Below are positions 31,615-40,071 of a DNA stretch of 46,120 nt, one piece after another. This DNA comes from Chloroflexota bacterium. Lineage in GTDB: Bacteria; Chloroflexota; Limnocylindria; P2-11E. The notes beneath the pieces are model-generated. The model was not told where the DNA came from and made no database searches. It was given only the letters and a program-made list of their open reading frames with translations. The first letter of the stretch is position 1. Every line of letters begins with the position of its first letter. The DNA lies in NCBI GenBank assembly GCA_005889075.1, contig VBDQ01000073.1, forward strand, positions 1 to 46,120, written 5' to 3'. The position numbers and the translations under genes are program-made.

Positions 31615-33213
31615 ATGCACGACGTCGTCCTTCGCGGCGGCTCGGTGTACGACGGCGAAGGCGGCGAGCCGTACGCGGCCGACGTCGCGATAGACGGAGA
31701 TCGCATCGCCGCGGTGATGCCGGGCATCCGCGATCGCGGTGAGCGGGAGATAGACGCGGCCGGCCTGGCGATCGCGCCAGGATTCGTGAACATGCTCTCG
31801 TGGGCGCTCCCGTCGCTCATCGCCGATGGCCGTGCCCAGAGCGACGTCCGCCAGGGCGTGACGCTCGAGGTGTTTGGCGAGGGCTCGTCGATGGGGCCCC
31901 TGACCGACGAGATGCGACGCGACCAGATCGAGCGGCAGGCGGACATCAAGTACGAGATGCCGTGGACCACGCTGCGCGAGGGACTCGACCACGTCATCCG
32001 CCTGGGTGTCTCGGTGAACGTCGGGTCCTTCGTCGGCGCGACCACGATCCGCGTGCACGAGATCGGTTACGACGATCGCCCCGCGAGCGCCGCGGAGCTC
32101 GAGCGTATGCGCGCTCTCGTCCGTTCGGCGATGAAAGACGGAGCCTTCGGCGTCGGTTCGGCTCTCATCTATACCCCCGGCACCTTCGCGTCGACCGACG
32201 AGCTCGTCGCACTCTGCGAAGCGGCCGGCGAGCACGGCGGGATGTACATCTCGCATCTCCGCAACGAAGGCGATCGCCTCCTCGAGGCGGTCGACGAGCT
32301 CATCGAGATCGCACGCCGCGCCCACGTGCCGGCCGAGATCTACCACCTGAAGCAGGCGGGGCGAGCCAATTGGGGCAAGCTGCCGGCGGTGATCGAGCGG
32401 GTCGAACAGGCCCGCGCCACAGGTCTCGCCATCACGGCGGACATGTACACCTACACCGCGGGCGCGACCGGTCTCAATGCGTCGATGCCGCCCTGGGTCC
32501 AGGAGGGCGGCTTCAACGCGTGGCTTCGCCGGCTGCGCGATCCATCTGCACGCGAACGCGTCGCCCGCGAGATGCGCGCGCCGGGAACGGGCTGGGAAAA
32601 CCTTTACCTCGCCGCAGGCGGCGCCGAGGGGGTCCTCCTGGTCTCCTTCAAGAACGAGCGGTTGAAGCCGCTGACCGCCAAGACGCTCGCCGAGGTCGCA
32701 CGATCGCGCGGCATCTCGCCCGAAGAGACCGCGATCGATCTCGTGATCGAGGACGAGAGCCGTGTCGGCGCGTGCTACTTCGTGGCCTCCGAGGACAACG
32801 TGCGGCGGCAGATCCCTCTGCCATGGATGAGCTTCGGGTCAGACGAAGCCGCGCCCGCACCCGAGGGCGTTTTCCTGAAGTCGAATCCGCACCCGCGTGC
32901 GTACGGAACGTTCGCGCGGCTCCTTGGGCATTACGTCCGCGACGAAAACGTCGCGCCACTCGAAGACGTGATCCGTCGGCTCACGAGCGCGCCGTCCGAG
33001 AGGCTTCGGCTCCGCGGCCGCGGGCGGATCGCACGCGGCAGCTTCGCCGACGTCGTCGCGTTCGATCCGCGGGTCATCCGCGAGCACGCGACGTACGCCG
33101 ACCCGCACCACTACGCCACCGGCATGATCCACGTCTTCGTCAACGGCGAGCAGGTGCTGCGTGACGGCGAGCACACCGGCGCGCGGCCGGGTCGACTCCT
33201 CGTCCCGACCTAG
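31615..33213 (+). CDS. D-aminoacylase-like amidohydrolase lacking the HxH metal motif
   Basis: A 532-residue member of the N-acyl-D-amino-acid deacylase group of amidohydrolases. It has the small beta-sandwich ends (VVLRGGSVYDGEG, GRIARGSFADVVAFDP, FVNGEQVLRDGEHTG), SHLRNEG and EIYHLKQAG histidines in the barrel, and an Asp in SFGSDEAAP. Where the family normally has GF(I/V)D-x-H-x-H, this protein reads APGFVNMLSWALPSLI (59-61 Asn-Met-Leu), so the first metal pair is absent. I recall a subgroup of environmental homologues with the same NMLSW segment. Activity may rely on a single metal or differ from deacylation. The stop CTAG is shared with the opposing E2 gene. Confidence 0.88.
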   Translation: MHDVVLRGGSVYDGEGGEPYAADVAIDGDRIAAVMPGIRDRGEREIDAAGLAIAPGFVNMLSWALPSLIADGRAQSDVRQGVTLEVFGEGSSMGPLTDEMRRDQIERQADIKYEMPWTTLREGLDHVIRLGVSVNVGSFVGATTIRVHEIGYDDRPASAAELERMRALVRSAMKDGAFGVGSALIYTPGTFASTDELVALCEAAGEHGGMYISHLRNEGDRLLEAVDELIEIARRAHVPAEIYHLKQAGRANWGKLPAVIERVEQARATGLAITADMYTYTAGATGLNASMPPWVQEGGFNAWLRRLRDPSARERVAREMRAPGTGWENLYLAAGGAEGVLLVSFKNERLKPLTAKTLAEVARSRGISPEETAIDLVIEDESRVGACYFVASEDNVRRQIPLPWMSFGSDEAAPAPEGVFLKSNPHPRAYGTFARLLGHYVRDENVAPLEDVIRRLTSAPSERLRLRGRGRIARGSFADVVAFDPRVIREHATYADPHHYATGMIHVFVNGEQVLRDGEHTGARPGRLLVPT

Positions 33214-34415
33214 AGCGCGCCGCGCTCGAGACGGTTCGCGACATCCGATAAGAAACGCGCGGCGGTCGCACCGTCGGCGACGCGGTGGTCGACCGTGAGC
33301 GTCAGCGTGACGACCGGCCGGACGGACGCCGCGCCGTTCAGTGCGATGACGCGGTCGCTGACCCGCCCTACCGCGAGGATCGCTGCTTCGGGGGGATTGA
33401 CGATCGCGGTGAACTGGTCGACCCCGAGCGTCCCGAGGTTGGAAATCGTGAACACCGCGCCGGTCAGCTCCTGCTCCGCCAGCTTCCCGACGCGCGTGTG
33501 CTCCTCGAGACGCTCGCGCTCGATCGCGAGCTCTTTGAGGCCCTTCCGATCGGCATTCCGGATCACGGGCACGAGAAGTCCATCGTCGAGCGCGACGGCA
33601 AAGCCCACGTGGACGGACGTAACCGTCACGAGAGCGTCTCCTTCGATCCGGCTGCGAAGACGCGGATGGTCCACGAGCGCCTTCGCGCAGGCGGCGACGA
33701 TCGCGTCGGTATAGGAGGCTCCGGCCTGCTTGCGCTTCTCGTTCGCCGCGCTCATGTCGACGTCGCGCGACACCGAGAACTGCGGCTGCTCGCGCATGCT
33801 GCGGGTCATGGCCTGGCCGATGGCGCGGCGCATACGCGAGAGCGGCTGTCGCGTCTCTTCCTTCGCTGGAGCGATCGGCGATGTCCTGGCCGTCGCTGTC
33901 TCGACATCTTCCAACGTCACCCGACCGCCGGGACCCGTGCCGATCACGTTCGAGATGTCGACGCCGAGTTCCTGCGCACGCTTGCGCGCGGCCGGAGAGG
34001 AGCGAACTCGATCACCATCAACTCGATCACCATCTTGGACGGATGTAAGAGGCTGCGGCTCCGAGGGACCCCGCGCGCCGGGGGGACCCCCAGCCGGCCG
34101 AGGCTGGGGGTCGGCGCGTAGAGAGGGTTTCGGAGCCGCAGCCTCGAGTGCTCCGGCGGGAAGCGGTTCGTCCGCGGTGTCCGTGATCAGCGCCACGACG
34201 GTCGCAACAGGGGCTGCGGCATCGGCGTCGAGGAGAATCCGGCGGAGGGTCCCGGCGGTCGGGGACTCCACCTCCATGGTCGCCTTGTCGGTCTCGACCT
34301 CGAAGAGGACGTCGCCGGCGGCGACCACATCGCCCTCACGTTTGTGCCATGCGACGATCCGCCCCTCGTCCATCGTGAGTCCCAGCTTGGGAAGGATGAC
34401 CCGCGTAACGCTCAG
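33210..34415 (-). CDS. 2-oxoacid dehydrogenase E2 of the second complex
   Basis: A 401-residue dihydrolipoyl acyltransferase. Domains in order are: a lipoyl domain (1-78, [15 protein letters not shown] and lipoylated K44 in ETDKATME), a linker (about 80-130), a peripheral-subunit-binding domain (about 130-170, [15 protein letters not shown] ... [11 protein letters not shown]) and a catalytic domain ending HRVADG (H377, D381). The first canonical start (ATG 34373) would delete the first strand of the lipoyl domain. CTG 34415, overlapping the E1 beta TGA as CTGA and with AAGGAG 8 nt upstream, restores it. Residues ~91-122 are encoded by a palindromic insert also found in the other E2. It is most like the acetoin/pyruvate dehydrogenase E2 type. 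Confidence 0.93.
   Translation of the reverse strand: MSVTRVILPKLGLTMDEGRIVAWHKREGDVVAAGDVLFEVETDKATMEVESPTAGTLRRILLDADAAAPVATVVALITDTADEPLPAGALEAAAPKPSLRADPQPRPAGGPPGARGPSEPQPLTSVQDGDRVDGDRVRSSPAARKRAQELGVDISNVIGTGPGGRVTLEDVETATARTSPIAPAKEETRQPLSRMRRAIGQAMTRSMREQPQFSVSRDVDMSAANEKRKQAGASYTDAIVAACAKALVDHPRLRSRIEGDALVTVTSVHVGFAVALDDGLLVPVIRNADRKGLKELAIERERLEEHTRVGKLAEQELTGAVFTISNLGTLGVDQFTAIVNPPEAAILAVGRVSDRVIALNGAASVRPVVTLTLTVDHRVADGATAARFLSDVANRLERGAL
34051..34143. repeat. palindromic element inserted in frame in the E2 linker (copy 2)
   Basis: Perfect 14-bp terminal inverted repeats (34051-34064 and 34130-34143). On the coding strand it begins CCGAAACCCTCTC, includes GGGGTCCCCCCGGC and ends GCGGGGTCCCTCGG, as in copy 1 at 10671-10758. 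The centre differs and carries its own hairpin, GACCCCCAGCC ... GGCTGGGGGTC. Confidence 0.75.
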
Positions 34416-35428
34416 ACGACGAGCTCCTTGGCGACGCGCACGATGTCGTCGACTTGAGGGACAACGCTCTTCTCTAGATGCTGCGCGTACGGGATCGGCG
34501 TCTCCAGACCAGCCAGCCGGCGCGGGGGCGCGTCGAGGTCGTCGAACGCCTCCTCCGTGATCATCGCCGCGACCTCGGCGCCGTATCCGCCTCGCCTGAT
34601 GGCCTCGTGGACGACGAGAACGCGATGCGTCTTGCGGACGGACGCAAGGATTAAGTCCTTGTCGAGCGGCACCAGAGTTCGCACGTCGACCACTTCAGCT
34701 TCGATCCCGTCCGAGGCGAGCTGCGCCGAGGCGTCGAGCGCGAATAGGACCTCGCGTGACCAGGTCACGATCGTGAGATCTCGGCCTTCGCGCTTGACCT
34801 CAGCCTTTCCGAGCGGCACCAGATGCTCTCCCTCGGGGACCGCGCCCTTGGTGCGGTAGAGGAGCTTGTGTTCGAGAAAGATCACCGGATCGTCGTCGCG
34901 TATCGATGACGCTAGCAGCCCCTTGGCATCGGCCGGCGTCGATGGCATGACGAGCTTGAGGCCCGCGACGTGCGCAAACCAAGCTTCCAGCGACTTCGAG
35001 TGCTGCGCGGCGTTGCCTCGCCCAGAACCCCCCTGGGTCCGCAGGACCATGGGCACGCGCGCCTGACCGCCGAACATGAATCGGTTCTGGGCCGCCTGAT
35101 TCACGATCTGGTCCATGGCGAGGCCGGCGAAGTCCACGTACATGAGCTCGACGACCGGACGCAGCCCGGTGAGCGCCGCGCCCACCGCGGCGCCGACGAT
35201 GCCGATCTCGCTGATCGGGGTCTGCCGGATGCGTGTCGGACCGAATCGGTCGAGGAGGCCGGCGGTCACCTGGAACGCACCGCCGTGCTCGGCGATGTCC
35301 TCGCCGATCACGATGACTCGCTGGTCTCGCTCCATCTCGAGGCGGAGCGCCTCGTTGAGCGCCTCGTTGTAGAAGAGCTCGCGAGTCGCGGCCGGAGCTC
35401 GCGCTTCAGTGGCTTGCATAGACGTCAT
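34412..35428 (-). CDS. 2-oxoacid dehydrogenase E1 beta (acetoin/pyruvate type)
   Basis: A 338-residue E1 beta subunit: [64 protein letters not shown] and [21 protein letters not shown]. The sequence is of the acetoin dehydrogenase/pyruvate dehydrogenase kind rather than the branched-chain kind. Its start overlaps the E1 alpha gene by 23 bases; an in-frame ATG nine bases downstream is an alternative. Together with the flanking E1 alpha and E2 it gives a complete complex except for E3, which is not encoded in the window. Confidence 0.93.
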   Translation of the reverse strand: MTSMQATEARAPAATRELFYNEALNEALRLEMERDQRVIVIGEDIAEHGGAFQVTAGLLDRFGPTRIRQTPISEIGIVGAAVGAALTGLRPVVELMYVDFAGLAMDQIVNQAAQNRFMFGGQARVPMVLRTQGGSGRGNAAQHSKSLEAWFAHVAGLKLVMPSTPADAKGLLASSIRDDDPVIFLEHKLLYRTKGAVPEGEHLVPLGKAEVKREGRDLTIVTWSREVLFALDASAQLASDGIEAEVVDVRTLVPLDKDLILASVRKTHRVLVVHEAIRRGGYGAEVAAMITEEAFDDLDAPPRRLAGLETPIPYAQHLEKSVVPQVDDIVRVAKELVV

Positions 35429-36386
35429 CGGGCAGCTTGATGGGCGACGCGAGCGGTGCTTCCTCGGCCCACGCGACCGCGCGGTCTATCTCAGTCGCGA
35501 TGTTTTGATCGACCGTATCGAGATCCGCATCGCTCGCGAGCCGGTCGGCGAGGATCCACGTGCGCGCATCCGCGAGCGGGTCGAACTGTCGCCGCCAGCC
35601 GTCGATCTCTTCCTTCGACTGGTACTTGCGCGGATCGCCGTAGTAATGGCCCTCGTGGCGATATGAGTCGGCGACGACGAGCGTCGGACCTCGTCCGGTG
35701 CGCGCTCGGGCCACCGCCTCTCCCGCCGCCGCGTAGACCGCCCGCACGTCGCGACCATCCACGTGCACGCCCGGCATGCCGTACCCGTCTGCCCGTTTCG
35801 CGATGTCGTCGACGGCGAAGGCGCGCTTCACCGGCAGGCTCTCGGCGTACTGGTTGTTCTCGCACACGTAGACCGCCGGGAGCTTCCAGATCGCGGCCAG
35901 GTTGAGCGACTCGTGGAACGTTCCCTGGTTCGCCGCGCCGTCGCCAAAGAAAGAGACCGCGACCTGGTCGGTGCCGAGCTGCTTCGCGGTGAGCGCAGCG
36001 CCGGTTGCGATCGGGATCCCGCCACCGACGATGCCGTTCGCTCCGAGATTCCCCTTCGCCGTGTCGGCGATATGCATCGAGCCGCCGCGCCCGCGGCAAT
36101 AGCCGGTCTCACGACCGAGGAGCTCCGCGAACATGCGCCCAAGGTCGGCGCCTTTCGCGATGCAGTGTCCGTGTCCGCGGTGGGTCGAGGTGATCCAGTC
36201 GTCGTCCCGCAGGTTCGCGCAAACTCCCGCCGCGATCGCCTCCTCGCCGGCGTAGCTGTGGATCGTCCCCCAGATCTTGTTCTCACCAAAGAGCTGCATC
36301 GACCGCTCCTCGAACGAGCGGATCGTCCGCATGACGCGGTAGAGATCGAGGGCGGTCTTCCGATCGATTTTCTCTGCGGTGGTCAT
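35406..36386 (-). CDS. 2-oxoacid dehydrogenase E1 alpha (acetoin/pyruvate type)
   Basis: A 326-residue thiamine-diphosphate subunit. It shows [26 protein letters not shown], the diphosphate/Mg site [20 protein letters not shown] with [10 protein letters not shown], and the loop [13 protein letters not shown]. The length is usual. The substrate is probably pyruvate or acetoin. It begins directly after the TAG of the Zn-dehydrogenase gene (TAGATG), so it is co-translated with the redox genes upstream. Confidence 0.94.
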   Translation of the reverse strand: MTTAEKIDRKTALDLYRVMRTIRSFEERSMQLFGENKIWGTIHSYAGEEAIAAGVCANLRDDDWITSTHRGHGHCIAKGADLGRMFAELLGRETGYCRGRGGSMHIADTAKGNLGANGIVGGGIPIATGAALTAKQLGTDQVAVSFFGDGAANQGTFHESLNLAAIWKLPAVYVCENNQYAESLPVKRAFAVDDIAKRADGYGMPGVHVDGRDVRAVYAAAGEAVARARTGRGPTLVVADSYRHEGHYYGDPRKYQSKEEIDGWRRQFDPLADARTWILADRLASDADLDTVDQNIATEIDRAVAWAEEAPLASPIKLPDDVYASH

Positions 36387-37400
36387 CTATGGAGTCAGCA
36401 TGACGCGGATCGCGCCTTCGCGCCGCTCGGCGAACGTTCGCCAGGCCTCGTCGAACGCGGCCAGAGGGAAACGGTGCGTGATGAGGTCGAGCACGCGCAC
36501 TTTGCCTTGGGCCAGGAGCGAGAGTGCACGACCGGATACCCCTTTCGGGTTCGCGAGCGAGCCCAGAACGTCGAGATTTCCTCGAACGATCGTCGACAGG
36601 TCGATCCCGGACAGCTCGACGCCGGTCCCGGTCGCTCCACCCAAGACGACGCGGCCGCCGCGCCGCGCGAAGGTGATCGCGTCGCGCGCCGCCTCGGCGG
36701 TGCCCGCGAACTCGACCACCAGGTCCGCGGTCGTCTTGAGTGATGCGGAACGATCTGGCGTGAAGGTCTCGTCGGCGTAGTCGCGGGCGCGCCCAAGCCG
36801 GTCTCCGCGCCCGACGAGGACGACGCGGCCGGCACCGAGTGCGCGGGCGAGCTGCGCGGCGCACAGACCGATCGCCCCCGGGCCGATGACGATCACACGC
36901 TCTCCGCCCGCCAGGCGCCCGCGCTCGAGCGCCGACAGGGCGATACCCAGGTTGTCGGTCCAAGCGCCCTCATCGAACGAGACCTCCCCGGGCAGGGCGT
37001 GTAGGGCCCCGACAGAGACAGCCACGTACTCCGCGAGTCCACCGGGGACGGTGAACCCGATGTGGGCGTGGCCCGTTTCGCGCTTCCCGTAGTTCTGGCA
37101 CAGCGTGTACATGCCCTCGCGGCAGCGTTCGCACGTTCCACACCCGACGTGGACCTCGACCCCCACGCGCGTGCCGGTCGGCCACGACGGATGATCGCTG
37201 GCGACGATCTCGCCCGAGAACTCGTGGCCGGGGACGTGTGGAAAACGGACCGCCGGGAACCGCCCCGCGAGGATCTTCTGATCGGTCGCGCAGATCATCG
37301 AGGCCCGCACGCGCACGAGCACATCACCATGTCCGGCCTCCGGGATCGGGATCGCCTCGACGGCGAATTCATTCGTGCGCCGGAACACCACAGCGCGCAT
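36387..37400 (-). CDS. zinc-dependent medium-chain alcohol dehydrogenase
   Basis: A 337-residue medium-chain dehydrogenase/reductase. The catalytic zinc site uses the cysteine in SMICATDQ and the FPHVPGHEFSGE motif. The structural zinc cysteines are in GCGTCERCREGMYTLC. The NAD site is VIVIGPGAIGLCAAQLA. The substrate is a polyol or secondary alcohol of unknown identity. ATG 37400 (MRAVVFRRTNEF) is the family start; the longer open frame upstream is antisense noise. It directly precedes E1 alpha and may oxidise the alcohol whose product enters the E1/E2 complex. Confidence 0.9.
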   Translation of the reverse strand: MRAVVFRRTNEFAVEAIPIPEAGHGDVLVRVRASMICATDQKILAGRFPAVRFPHVPGHEFSGEIVASDHPSWPTGTRVGVEVHVGCGTCERCREGMYTLCQNYGKRETGHAHIGFTVPGGLAEYVAVSVGALHALPGEVSFDEGAWTDNLGIALSALERGRLAGGERVIVIGPGAIGLCAAQLARALGAGRVVLVGRGDRLGRARDYADETFTPDRSASLKTTADLVVEFAGTAEAARDAITFARRGGRVVLGGATGTGVELSGIDLSTIVRGNLDVLGSLANPKGVSGRALSLLAQGKVRVLDLITHRFPLAAFDEAWRTFAERREGAIRVMLTP

Positions 37401-37447
37401 CGTCGAGGGCGGAGCCGAGGATGTCTTATCGCTTCGCAAAATCGTCC

Positions 37448-38041
37448 TCACGGACGGGGCCGCCCGGGGAAGCGATCCACCGAGACCAGCTGGTCGAGCG
37501 GCAGCCGATCGACGACCGGCGCCTCTGCCGCGTGTCCGAACGTGAACGTGCCCAGGAAGGTCCACGACAGCGGCACGTTCAGGATCCGCTTCGCTTTCTC
37601 GGTGATCCAGTGCTGCACGAAAACGGCGCCGTAGCCGAGTGACGAGGCCCGCAACCACATCGCATAGATCGCCATCGCCGCCGCCCACTCGAAGCCGTTG
37701 TCGGCATGGACGTTGGTGAGGCTCTTCGTCGGGTCAGCGATCACCGCGATGACCTCTGGCCTCTCGACATCGTTCACCAGCCCGCTTGTGCCATCCGGGC
37801 GAAATATCGGATCCCAGTAGGACGAGAGCTCCTTCGACTCTCGTGCGAGCTCCTGCAGCTGCCGCTTCACCGAGGCGCTCTTCACCCAGATGAATCTCGT
37901 CGGCTGCCGATTCGCCGGCGACGGCGCCCATCGCCCCGCCTCCAGGATCTCGTTGACGTCGGCATCCGGCACGATTCCCTCTTTGAACTTCCGCACGGCG
38001 CGCCGCGAACGGATGAGCGCACCGACAGACGTGTCTTTCAT
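37448..38041 (-). CDS. nitroreductase family protein
   Basis: A 197-residue FMN-dependent nitroreductase-fold oxidoreductase: LIRSRRAVRKFKEG at the start, then ILEAGRWAPSPANRQPTRFIWV, VIADPTKSLTN, EWAAAMAIYAMWLRASSLGYGAVFVQHW and the closing LPLDQLVSVDRFP. The first arginines and the APSPANRQP segment bind FMN. The physiological substrate is unknown. It lies 47 bases upstream of the Zn-dehydrogenase gene and just downstream of palindromic element B. Confidence 0.9.
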   Translation of the reverse strand: MKDTSVGALIRSRRAVRKFKEGIVPDADVNEILEAGRWAPSPANRQPTRFIWVKSASVKRQLQELARESKELSSYWDPIFRPDGTSGLVNDVERPEVIAVIADPTKSLTNVHADNGFEWAAAMAIYAMWLRASSLGYGAVFVQHWITEKAKRILNVPLSWTFLGTFTFGHAAEAPVVDRLPLDQLVSVDRFPGRPRP

Positions 38042-38075
38042 CTGGACATCACGAGGGGGGGACGCCGGATGCGGG

Positions 38076-38234
38076 GAATGGCGGGTGGCACGGGGAAGGG
38101 GGTTGCGCGCGAGCGCGGGTGCCCTGGGCGGCGGCCGCCGCCCAGCTCAGAACAGAGCGAGCCTCGTGGGCGGCCGCCAGCCGCCAGGGTGCGCGAGCGC
38201 GCGGCCCCCAACCCCGGGACAGGACCCGCCATTC
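38076..38234. repeat. large GC-rich palindromic element, copy B
   Basis: A ~159-bp imperfect palindrome between two minus-strand genes. The ends are a perfect 11-bp inverted repeat (GAATGGCGGGT at 38076-38086, ACCCGCCATTC at 38224-38234). The centre-left holds the perfect 22-bp palindrome CTGGGCGGCG/GCCGCCGCCCAG type (about 38124-38145), and the right arm holds GGCGGC-CGCCA-GCCGCC. The predicted fold is a long stem ending in a three-way junction. Copy A at 26509-26671 is its reverse complement. Confidence 0.8.
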
Positions 38235-38246
38235 GCGCAGACGAGA

Positions 38247-39293
38247 TCACGGCTCCACGATCACTTTCAGCGCCCCATCGATTCGCTCATTGAATGTGCG
38301 CAGCGCCTCGCGGAAGTCCGCGAGCTTGAAATGATGCGTGATCAGCTTGCCCGCTGGAATTCGTCCATCCGCCATCAATGGGATGACTTCTTCCATCGTA
38401 TTTCTGTTCGCGCGCACGCCGTAAAGATCGATCTCTTCGAGAACGATCTTTTGGAAGTCGATCGAAGACGGCTCCTTCGGGATTCCCGTGAAGGCGACTC
38501 TCCCACCCTTGCGGACCATCCCGATCGACTGACGTACCGAGTCCTTGGTCCCGGCCGAATCGACGGCCACGTCGGCGCCGAGCCCGCCGGTCATCTCGCG
38601 GACGCGGGCGACGGGATCCCCGTCGTGGTAGTCGACGATCTCGAAGCCCAGGCCCCGAGCGCGCTCCAGGCGTTTGCCTCCGCCGACCACGATGCACCGA
38701 GCCGCGCCGAGGACCTTCGCGCACATCGCGGTCAGCAGGCCCATGCCACCCGACCCGACCGCGACGAACACGTCGCCAGGGTCGATGCCCGGACGCTTCA
38801 CCGAGTGGAGCGCGATGGAGGCGGTGTCGCAAAGCGCGGCGACGTCGAACGGCATCGTGTCCGGGATATTGAAGACGCTCTTGATTGTTTGGACCGCGTA
38901 CTCGGCGTACGCCCCCGGTGTGTAGTGCCCGTATTGCCGGTGCCCGAGGTCCTCGCGGCCGTAGTTAAGGCACAGGTTGTAGCGCCCTGTCCGGCACATC
39001 CGACAGTAGCCGCACCCCGAATGGGACGTTCCCGCGACCCGGATCCCTTCGATGAAGCCGAAGCCGCGCGCGACCTCGCCGGCGTCCACGATCTCCCCCG
39101 ACCATTCGTGCCCCGGCACGAACGGATACGCGCGCGGCCAGCGTCCCTTGAACGTCCCCTCGACGATCTCAGCATCCGTGCCGCAGATGGCGATGGCGCG
39201 CACGCGGCACAACACCTCGTTGTCGCGTGGAGACGGCCGCGGTAGATCGCGGATCTCGAATTCGTGGGGCGCGGTGAGCACCAACGCCTCCAT
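38247..39293 (-). CDS. zinc-dependent alcohol dehydrogenase (threonine/sorbitol dehydrogenase-like)
   Basis: A 348-residue medium-chain dehydrogenase. It has ICGTDAEIVEGTF (zinc cysteine), VPGHEWSGEIVDAGE, the structural zinc cluster HSGCGYCRMCRTGRYNLC, the NAD site FVAVGSGGMGLLTAMCAKVLGA and C-terminal GKLITHHFKLADFREAL. It resembles the L-threonine 3-dehydrogenase/sorbitol dehydrogenase group; the substrate is unknown. Its ATG follows the cyclase stop by a few bases, so it is in the ABC-transporter operon. Confidence 0.9.
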   Translation of the reverse strand: MEALVLTAPHEFEIRDLPRPSPRDNEVLCRVRAIAICGTDAEIVEGTFKGRWPRAYPFVPGHEWSGEIVDAGEVARGFGFIEGIRVAGTSHSGCGYCRMCRTGRYNLCLNYGREDLGHRQYGHYTPGAYAEYAVQTIKSVFNIPDTMPFDVAALCDTASIALHSVKRPGIDPGDVFVAVGSGGMGLLTAMCAKVLGAARCIVVGGGKRLERARGLGFEIVDYHDGDPVARVREMTGGLGADVAVDSAGTKDSVRQSIGMVRKGGRVAFTGIPKEPSSIDFQKIVLEEIDLYGVRANRNTMEEVIPLMADGRIPAGKLITHHFKLADFREALRTFNERIDGALKVIVEP

Positions 39294-39296
39294 CGA

Positions 39297-40058
39297 TCAG
39301 GGGACGAAGGCGACGACACGGCAGACGCAGCCTTCGCCGCCGATCCACCGCCAGGGGAACGCGCCGATTTCGACCCGCCGCCCCGCGATCTCGACCATCT
39401 CGCCGCCGAGGTTCTCGAGCATCGGAATGTTCGCCTTGGCCATGTGGTAGTGGACGTGCTCGAAGTCCTTGATCGGAAGCGTCTCGTCGACCGGCTTCCC
39501 GGTCTCGGCTTCGTACTCCTTCACCAGATCCGGCCGGAAGTAGCGGACTCGTACGTGAAGGGAATGGTCCATCGAGGCGAGGTCCCCGCCGAACATCTTG
39601 ACCCCGTGCTCGACGAGGTAGTCGCAGACCTCCGGTTGCGGTCCCGGATGGCGATCGAAGTACATGACGTCGTCACGCGTCGGCTTCGTCCAGTTGTAGC
39701 GGTCCCAGCCGGTATAGAGGAGGACGATGTCGCCCTGCCGGATCTGCTCGCCCTTGGGCAGGCATCCCAGGACATCGTTGAGCGAGTAGTAGGACCACGG
39801 CCTGGTGATCGTTCGCAGGTCGATCACCAGGGCCGTGCCGTAGAGATCGCCGATCGGAATCTCGCCGAGATGCTTGCCCGTAGGCCAGTAGTGGATCGGG
39901 GCATCGATGTGCGTGCCGGTATGCATGTTGGTCTTCACCAAAACCGTGCTCTTGCCGTCGCGGTGATGCGTCGTGATGTCGGTGACCTCGATGGAGGCGA
40001 ACTGCGGCCATGTCGGCATCCGATCGCCCCATGGCTGGGTCAGGTCGACGAGCTTCAA
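39297..40058 (-). CDS. cyclase family protein (kynurenine formamidase-like)
   Basis: A 253-residue metal-dependent hydrolase of the cyclase/kynurenine formamidase family. The defining motif HTGTHIDAPIHYWPTG supplies the metal histidines, with FGGDLASMDHS and ALVIDLR also typical. It starts at TTG 40058 with GAGAGG 8 nt upstream; a GTG at 40091 would overlap the substrate-binding protein gene. The family hydrolyses amide or lactone rings, which suits an operon that imports a compound and then oxidises it. Confidence 0.88.
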   Translation of the reverse strand: MKLVDLTQPWGDRMPTWPQFASIEVTDITTHHRDGKSTVLVKTNMHTGTHIDAPIHYWPTGKHLGEIPIGDLYGTALVIDLRTITRPWSYYSLNDVLGCLPKGEQIRQGDIVLLYTGWDRYNWTKPTRDDVMYFDRHPGPQPEVCDYLVEHGVKMFGGDLASMDHSLHVRVRYFRPDLVKEYEAETGKPVDETLPIKDFEHVHYHMAKANIPMLENLGGEMVEIAGRRVEIGAFPWRWIGGEGCVCRVVAFVP

Positions 40059-40071
40059 CAGGCATCGCCTC

